Source of the DNA: Parafrankia irregularis
GTDB taxonomy: Bacteria > Actinomycetota > Actinomycetes > Frankiales > Frankiaceae
Direction: 5' to 3'
NCBI RefSeq assembly: GCF_001536285.1
Contig: NZ_FAOZ01000016.1
Location: 119,076 to 183,075, forward strand
DNA length: 64,000 bases
A program made the translations under genes and the position numbers. The number at the start of each line of letters is the position of its first letter. The first letter of the stretch is position 1. The notes beneath the pieces are model-generated. The model made no database searches. It saw only the letters and a list, made by a program, of their open reading frames with translations, and was not told the origin of the DNA. Below are positions 59,363-64,000 of the stretch, in pieces.

Positions 59363-62096
59363 ACAGGTGTGCCAGGTCCTTGCGCCCTGCCACCCGCAGT
59401 TTCCGGTAGGTCCGGGTGAGGTGCTGCTCCACCGTGCTGACCGTGATGAACAACCCTGCCGCGATCTCCCGGTTCGTCTGCCCACGGGCCGCTCGCGCGG
59501 CGACCTTCTGCTCGGCCTCGCTCAGGGAGGCCATCCGGTCCACTGAGGTCAGGACCCTCGATGACGCCCCGGCGCCGGCGTGACCGCGTCCGGTGCCAGG
59601 GCCCAGCTCGGTGTCACGGCGCCGTCTTCCGGCGGGATGCCTGCTGGCGGCAGCGTCGCTGGCCGCGGCGCCCGCGGTCGTACCGGTGTCCCGGGTGCTG
59701 GTGGCCCGCCGGCCTGTGGGCGGCACGTTCTCGGCGAGCAGCCGCCGGGCATGCGCCGGCTCCCCGAGCCCGAGCAGCGCCTCCGCCGCGTGGTCGCGCC
59801 ACGGCACCATCGTCGGGACGTCCGTTCCCCAGCTGCGCATCAGGTCGCCGCACAGCCGGAAGTCGTCGAGCGCCGCGCGGTGCAGCCCGATCGCGATCCG
59901 GTGCCGGCCACGAGCCTCCAGATAGTGCAGCCCGAAGCCGGTCTGGAACATGTTCGCCGGGATCGGGTGATCAAGCAGCTCGGAAGCCTCGTCGTGGCGG
60001 CCCAGCACGGTCGTCGCCCGTACCAGGACGCCGAGGGGCAGCCCGATGCCGACGCCCCAGTCAGCCACCGTGAACGCGGACAGCGCGCCCCGGGCGAGCC
60101 GCCCGGCGGTGTCGGCCTGGCCGAGGCGCATCGCGGCCTCGGCCCGCAGCGCCAGCAGCTTCGCCCCCCAGGTCGGCGACGACTGGACGGAGTCGTTGCG
60201 CAGCAGGTTCTCGAACCACCGCCGGGCGCCCTCGGCGTGGCCCGCGTACAGCAGCGCGAGGGCGGCGACGGACGCCGCGGAGATCGTCTCGGGTGGGGAC
60301 CCGGTCTGCGCCGTACGCCGGATGATCTGCTCGGCCCGCAGCGGCAGCGCGGGATCCGGCCGGCCGCTCAGGACCCGGGCCAGCTGAGTCGCCGCCTCCA
60401 GCCGAGGATGGAAGATCGCCGGCAGGCCCCGGGCCCGCTCGTCGACCCAGCGCGGCGACCTGTGCACCAGCTGCCGCGCGACCTCCGGGTAGAGGGACCG
60501 CAGCCACAGGTCCATGAAGCGGATCTCGATCCGCGTCGAGGTGTCCGGGTGTTCGTCCTGCCCGACGAGATCGGCGAGTAACGTGGTCGCCTCGTCGAAC
60601 CGGCCGTGCCAGAGCAGGAACTGCGCTGCCGTGGTGGCCTCGGCGGCGGACAGCCGCCCCACGCGCGCGGCGTTGACCAGGAAGGACAGATGCCGGACAG
60701 AGTCCCGCGGGCTCTGCCACCAGTCGAGCGCCGCGAGTTCGGCGGTCAGCGAATCGCGCTGTGGTCCGTCCGCTGCCCGCAGGGCCAGGCGCAGGAAGGC
60801 CGCCGCGAGCGTCGGGTCGCCGTCGTTGCAGGCCTCGCGGGCCGCGTTCTCCAGCACCGGCACGGCCCACGGTTCCAGCTCGCTGTCGGCGTCGAGCAGA
60901 TGCTGGGCGACGACGGTGGCGGAGCAGCCCTCCGCGTTCAGCAGGACGGCCGCCCGCGAGTTCAACCGGCGCCGTTCGGCGGCGTCCGTGCTCGCGAGCA
61001 CCGCGTCCTGCGCCGCCGGATGCCGGAACAGGCCGCGGGCGGTCAGTATGCCGGCGGTGTGCAGCGCGCGGAGCGCCCGGACCACCCCGGGCTGGCCCAG
61101 GCCGGTCAGCTGGTCGAGCAGGCGGGGGGTGGCTGACCGGCCCAGCACCGCGACCGAGCGGGCGAGTGGGGTGGTGAGACCGCCGATCCGATCGAGTGTG
61201 GTGAGCACGGCGAGCCGGAAATGCTCGCCACCCGCGGGCGCCGCGCGCTCACCGGTCCGCGGGTTGTCAGGCCCAGGGCCGCAGGCCTGGCTGTCGTCAG
61301 CCGACCGGCCGTTGATCTGCTGGTCGTCGATGAGCGCGTGGACGAGTAACGGACTCCCGCCGGTCACCTGATGCCAGGTGGGCGCGAGACGGAGGCCGGC
61401 GATCGGGCCGAGCTGGTGGCCTACCACCGTGGCGACGCCGTGATCGGTCAGCGGTGCGAGCCGGAGCACGTCACCGTCCTGGCGGCGCCGTACCTCGTCC
61501 AGCGCCGCGGGGTCGGCGGGGGCGGCATCGGCGCAGACCGTGAACAGCATCGCTATCCGGGCCGCTCGCGACCTGCGGAGCAGGTGGACCAGGATCGTGA
61601 GTGACTCCCGGTCGGCATGGTGCGCGTCGTCGACGATAAGGAGTATCGGCGTCGAGGCGCTGGCGCGGACCAGGTGCGCGCACCAGGTGTGGGTGACGTA
61701 CCACAGAGCACGGTCGACGTCCCTGGCGTCGGGCTCCCGGTCGGCCAGGGTGGCCGTGATGGCCGCGCCCAGCGCGGCGCCGGGCGGTCCACTGTCACCG
61801 GGAAGCAGTTGACTGACTATCCCGAAGGGAAGAGCGCGCTCGCGGTGTGCCCCGTCGGCCGTGAGGACGCGGAAGCCGCGGGCCTCGGCCTGGCGGGCGA
61901 GGCCCGCGGCCAGAACGGATTTTCCGTGGCCAGCCGCGCCCTCGATGACCGCGACCCTGATCGGCGAGTACCGGTCGAACGTGAGCAGTGCGCTGAGCCT
62001 GGCGTTCTCGCGGTCTCTTTCGACCAGTGTGTATCCGGTTGTCAGGTCGTGGTGGGGGGCGTCCGGTCGGGGCACAGCTCGGTCGTCCTCCTGCAT
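59334..62096 (-). CDS. Large LuxR-family (LAL) ATP-binding transcriptional regulator
   Basis: The 920-residue protein is a LAL regulator: an N-terminal ATPase with Walker A GAAGHGKS (53-60) and Walker B ILLIVDDA (151-158), a long helical-repeat middle region, and a C-terminal LuxR helix-turn-helix (LSEAEQKVAARAARGQTNREIAAGLF, then VSTVEQHLTRTYRKL, about 857-910). LAL proteins are typical pathway-specific activators in actinomycete macrolide and polyketide clusters. It is the best candidate activator of the PKS operon in this window, but I see none of the TTAGGGGT boxes in front of its own gene. The start is the ATG at 62096. It ends convergently with LysR. Confidence 0.92.
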   Translation of the reverse strand: MQEDDRAVPRPDAPHHDLTTGYTLVERDRENARLSALLTFDRYSPIRVAVIEGAAGHGKSVLAAGLARQAEARGFRVLTADGAHRERALPFGIVSQLLPGDSGPPGAALGAAITATLADREPDARDVDRALWYVTHTWCAHLVRASASTPILLIVDDAHHADRESLTILVHLLRRSRAARIAMLFTVCADAAPADPAALDEVRRRQDGDVLRLAPLTDHGVATVVGHQLGPIAGLRLAPTWHQVTGGSPLLVHALIDDQQINGRSADDSQACGPGPDNPRTGERAAPAGGEHFRLAVLTTLDRIGGLTTPLARSVAVLGRSATPRLLDQLTGLGQPGVVRALRALHTAGILTARGLFRHPAAQDAVLASTDAAERRRLNSRAAVLLNAEGCSATVVAQHLLDADSELEPWAVPVLENAAREACNDGDPTLAAAFLRLALRAADGPQRDSLTAELAALDWWQSPRDSVRHLSFLVNAARVGRLSAAEATTAAQFLLWHGRFDEATTLLADLVGQDEHPDTSTRIEIRFMDLWLRSLYPEVARQLVHRSPRWVDERARGLPAIFHPRLEAATQLARVLSGRPDPALPLRAEQIIRRTAQTGSPPETISAASVAALALLYAGHAEGARRWFENLLRNDSVQSSPTWGAKLLALRAEAAMRLGQADTAGRLARGALSAFTVADWGVGIGLPLGVLVRATTVLGRHDEASELLDHPIPANMFQTGFGLHYLEARGRHRIAIGLHRAALDDFRLCGDLMRSWGTDVPTMVPWRDHAAEALLGLGEPAHARRLLAENVPPTGRRATSTRDTGTTAGAAASDAAASRHPAGRRRRDTELGPGTGRGHAGAGASSRVLTSVDRMASLSEAEQKVAARAARGQTNREIAAGLFITVSTVEQHLTRTYRKLRVAGRKDLAHLFTTARMPIG

Positions 62097-62806
62097 CAGT
62101 GCGCGTTCCGCGGGTGACTTCGGTCCGGTCGAGCCCTTTACCTACGAGACATGCGGAGTTCGTCTACGCGGGCGATCTCACGCAAATTACGGCATAACGT
62201 TCTGACCTTACCGCAGGAACACCGTCGCTACTGCCAAAGAATAAGGAAGTGGCCGGCTGCGGATACGCGACTCTTTCTTGACGGCGGGTCCGGACGGTGT
62301 TAGCCGCTCCGCTGTCGTCGGTGGCGGGTCCCCGGTGATCGACACGGCGCCTGCCCTGGTGGGTGGACTGCCCGTGCGGGTGAATGTCCCCTGCCGTGGC
62401 CACTGCGGCCCCCGGGGGTCGGTGCTGGATCTCCGGCGGCGTCGGCAGGAGCTTTCCCGGTGTGTGCGCTGAGACATTAATCTCAGCGCCCTGGTCGGGG
62501 AAGGGGTTTTCGCTGATTGTCATTTCTGTCGGCTTCCTATCCGGGGTGTGTACCATGCTCGTGCCGTCCGGTGCTGTTCGCGAAGCAAGCGTGGCGGATT
62601 CCGGGCCGACTTCCGCGGCGGGCGCACTTCGCGCGCGGTGGCGAGTCGGCGACCCGGGGTGGGGGTGGTTCACGGTGGCCGGGACGGGCTCGGCTCGGGC
62701 GCAGGAGTCGCCGCCGCGAGGCCGGCTTGGGCCGGTGTGGGCGGTTGTAGGTACGGATTAAGCTTGCGTCACAAAAGATCTAAATAATTAGTGTTAGGGT
62801 CGATTC
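62097..62806. other. 710-bp gap between the LAL regulator and a thioesterase gene
   Basis: No gene is clearly supported. An in-frame minus-strand ATG near 62523 with purines upstream (GGAAG) could start a peptide of about 120 residues, but its sequence is low-information. An AT-rich island at 62764-62800 (TTGCGT, then ATCTAAATAATTAG) just before the thioesterase gene is a likely promoter. Confidence 0.35.
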
Positions 62807-63733
62807 GTGGCCGATCTGACGACGAATACTGACGCGCTCCGCCCCGCGGAGGCCGTTCCGGCGGGCGACAACGTGGACGGGCTCGGCACCGAGGCGGCGC
62901 GACGTCGCGCCGACCGGCGCTGGCTCGGCCTCGAGCTTCTCGACGTGGCCGACTCCGGTCCGGCGGCGGCCGGTGATTCGGCGGCGTTCCTGACGACGCG
63001 GGCCGAGGTCACGATGGAGGAGCGTCACCTCACGCAGCTTCAGCGCATGTACGGCGGGATGGGCCTCGCTCTCGTCGGCGCGCTCGTCGAGGAGACGGCC
63101 GCGCGTCCGCTGCGATGGGCGACGACCCAGTTCGTGGGCTCGCCCAGGCACGGTGAGCGTCTCGATCTCGTCGCGGAGGTCCTCGCGGCGGGCCGCCGGA
63201 CCTCGCAGGTGCGAGTAACCGGCACTGTCGCCGGGCGGGTCGTGCTCACCGGTCTCGGTGCGGCGGCCGAGGCCAACCCGGAGATCCCGGGCGGGACACT
63301 CCCGGTGATGCCCGCCTTCCCCCCGCCCGAGGACTGCGAACCGGTCAGGCTGCGGTTTCCCCCGTCCACCCCACCCGGCTTCTTCGGCCGCGTCGAGATA
63401 CGCCAGCCCGCCGGTGCGGCAGAACCGCGGCTACGGTTCTGGATGCGCTTCGGTGGCCGCCCGGCGACCCGTCCGGCGATGCTGGCACTGGTCGCCGACT
63501 CGGTGCCGACGATGGTGATGGGCGCACTCGGCAATCCCGGATCCGGGTCGAGCCTGGACAACACGATCCGGGTCGGCTCCGCCCCGGACAGCGAGTGGGT
63601 GCTGGTCGACGGCATTCCCGATCAGGCGGCCGACGGCTACGGACACGGCTCGGTACGTCTGTGGTCGCCCGACGGCTCCCTCGCCGGTGTCGGCAGCCAG
63701 ACCGCGGCGCTGTGGTTCTACCGGAAGGGATGA
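62807..63733 (+). CDS. TesB-like acyl-CoA thioesterase family protein
   Basis: The 308-residue protein has a double hot-dog pattern: an N-terminal half with MYGGMGLALVGALVEETAARPLRWATTQFVGSP and GERLDLVAEVLAAGRRTSQVRVTG, and a second half with FWMRFGGRPATRPAMLALVADSVPTMV and a closing GSVRLWSPDGSLAGVGSQTAALWF. This arrangement is found in acyl-CoA thioesterases of the TesB and 4HBT_3 type, which hydrolyse acyl-CoA to free acid. The GTG at 62807 follows the AT-rich promoter-like island closely, with only a weak GGGTCG before it, so the leader is short. A link to the PKS is possible but not shown; it may serve lipid or steroid catabolism. Confidence 0.72.
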   Translation: MADLTTNTDALRPAEAVPAGDNVDGLGTEAARRRADRRWLGLELLDVADSGPAAAGDSAAFLTTRAEVTMEERHLTQLQRMYGGMGLALVGALVEETAARPLRWATTQFVGSPRHGERLDLVAEVLAAGRRTSQVRVTGTVAGRVVLTGLGAAAEANPEIPGGTLPVMPAFPPPEDCEPVRLRFPPSTPPGFFGRVEIRQPAGAAEPRLRFWMRFGGRPATRPAMLALVADSVPTMVMGALGNPGSGSSLDNTIRVGSAPDSEWVLVDGIPDQAADGYGHGSVRLWSPDGSLAGVGSQTAALWFYRKG

Positions 63734-63764
63734 CCACGGGCACCGCGGGAGAACATCCTGGCGG

Positions 63765-63789
63765 CCCAGCCCAGCCCAGCCCAGCCCAG
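63765..63789. repeat. Five CCCAG pentamers between convergent genes
   Basis: A perfect (CCCAG)5 tract lies between the thioesterase stop and the end of the opposing partial gene. It is followed by a weak hairpin around 63801-63818 that may help termination. Confidence 0.8.
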
Positions 63790-63808
63790 TCCGAGCCGGG
63801 CCGGAACC

Positions 63809-64000
63809 TCACGGTTCGGGGATCTCGAAGTGTTCGTCGCGGAGTTCGAAGGCGCGTTTGACGCCGTGTTGGGCGCGGACTTTGACGAAGTTGTATTCGT
63901 TGTCTTCGAAGGTGAGGTTGGTGCCGTAGGCGTGGAAGAGGTAGCTGAGGACTTCTTCGCCTTGGTAGCCCTGGAGTTGTTCGACGAGGCGGAAGGCTTC
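63809..64000 (-). CDS. Unrecognised protein, C-terminal 63 residues only
   Basis: The minus strand is open from the right edge to a TGA at 63809-63811. The visible part reads EAFRLVEQLQGYQGEEVLSY and continues with an aromatic, charged segment to a FEIPEP C-terminus. It is a soluble, acidic, well-mixed sequence that looks like the end of a real enzyme. Codons GAA and CAA are much favoured here, unlike the PKS genes. I do not recognise the family; the rest of the gene lies outside the window. Confidence 0.6.
   Translation of the reverse strand, partial: EAFRLVEQLQGYQGEEVLSYLFHAYGTNLTFEDNEYNFVKVRAQHGVKRAFELRDEHFEIPEP

Noticed and set aside
62164..62673. Minus-strand frame of 169 codons in the gap after the LAL gene
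   Set aside because: His/Pro/Arg-rich with no fold; a start near 62523 has weak purines upstream but nothing else supports it.

Overview
The window is very GC-rich DNA with strong G/C bias at third codon positions, GTG and TTG starts and GTGA/TTGA stop-start overlaps, as in a mycelial actinomycete. A nifJ-type pyruvate:ferredoxin oxidoreductase, a stand-alone groEL under a CIRCE operator and a large modular PKS locus together suggest Frankiaceae. That assignment is inference; there is no rRNA or marker gene here to prove it.

Region 1 (1-18838) is mixed metabolism: a truncated secreted-protein gene; two hypothetical genes; a VOC-family protein; a tightly coupled operon of three luciferase-like flavin monooxygenases (3463-7339); groL with CIRCE and a strong terminator; a DUF4334 gene divergent from an aldehyde dehydrogenase; a GntR regulator; a Tat-exported Lcp/DUF2236-type oxygenase; a Nudix hydrolase; and nifJ.

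Region 2 (about 19180-55480) is a biosynthetic operon of about 36 kb: type II thioesterase, three giant type I PKS genes and a free-standing acyltransferase-enoylreductase. The reading frames overlap or nearly touch. PKS1 has a KSQ loading module (KSQ-AT-ACP) and a fully reducing module. PKS2 has KS-AT-KR-ACP and KS-AT-DH-KR-ACP. Both use built-in ATs. PKS3 carries three KS modules with NO AT domain (DH-like, KS-cMT-ACP, KS-degenerate ACP-ACP, KS-ACP-terminal reductase), and the last gene supplies a trans-acting AT fused to a PfaD-type ER. The assembly line therefore switches from cis-AT to trans-AT chemistry half way. Read collinearly it would give a propionate-started C15 chain with three methyl branches, an alkene, three unreduced carbonyls and a reductively released aldehyde. 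That end could fold to a methylated dihydroxybenzaldehyde, but this is a prediction only.

Region 3 (55442-62096) holds the likely accessory genes: a strong terminator, a Tat-exported bicovalent-flavin (BBE-like) oxidase, an SDR divergent from a LysR regulator, and a 920-residue LAL/LuxR regulator. The motif TTAGGGGT, or a one-base variant, occurs upstream of the PKS operon and again upstream of the BBE-like gene, so one regulator may control both.

Region 4 (62097-64000) holds a TesB-like thioesterase gene and the 3' end of an unrecognised gene running off the window.
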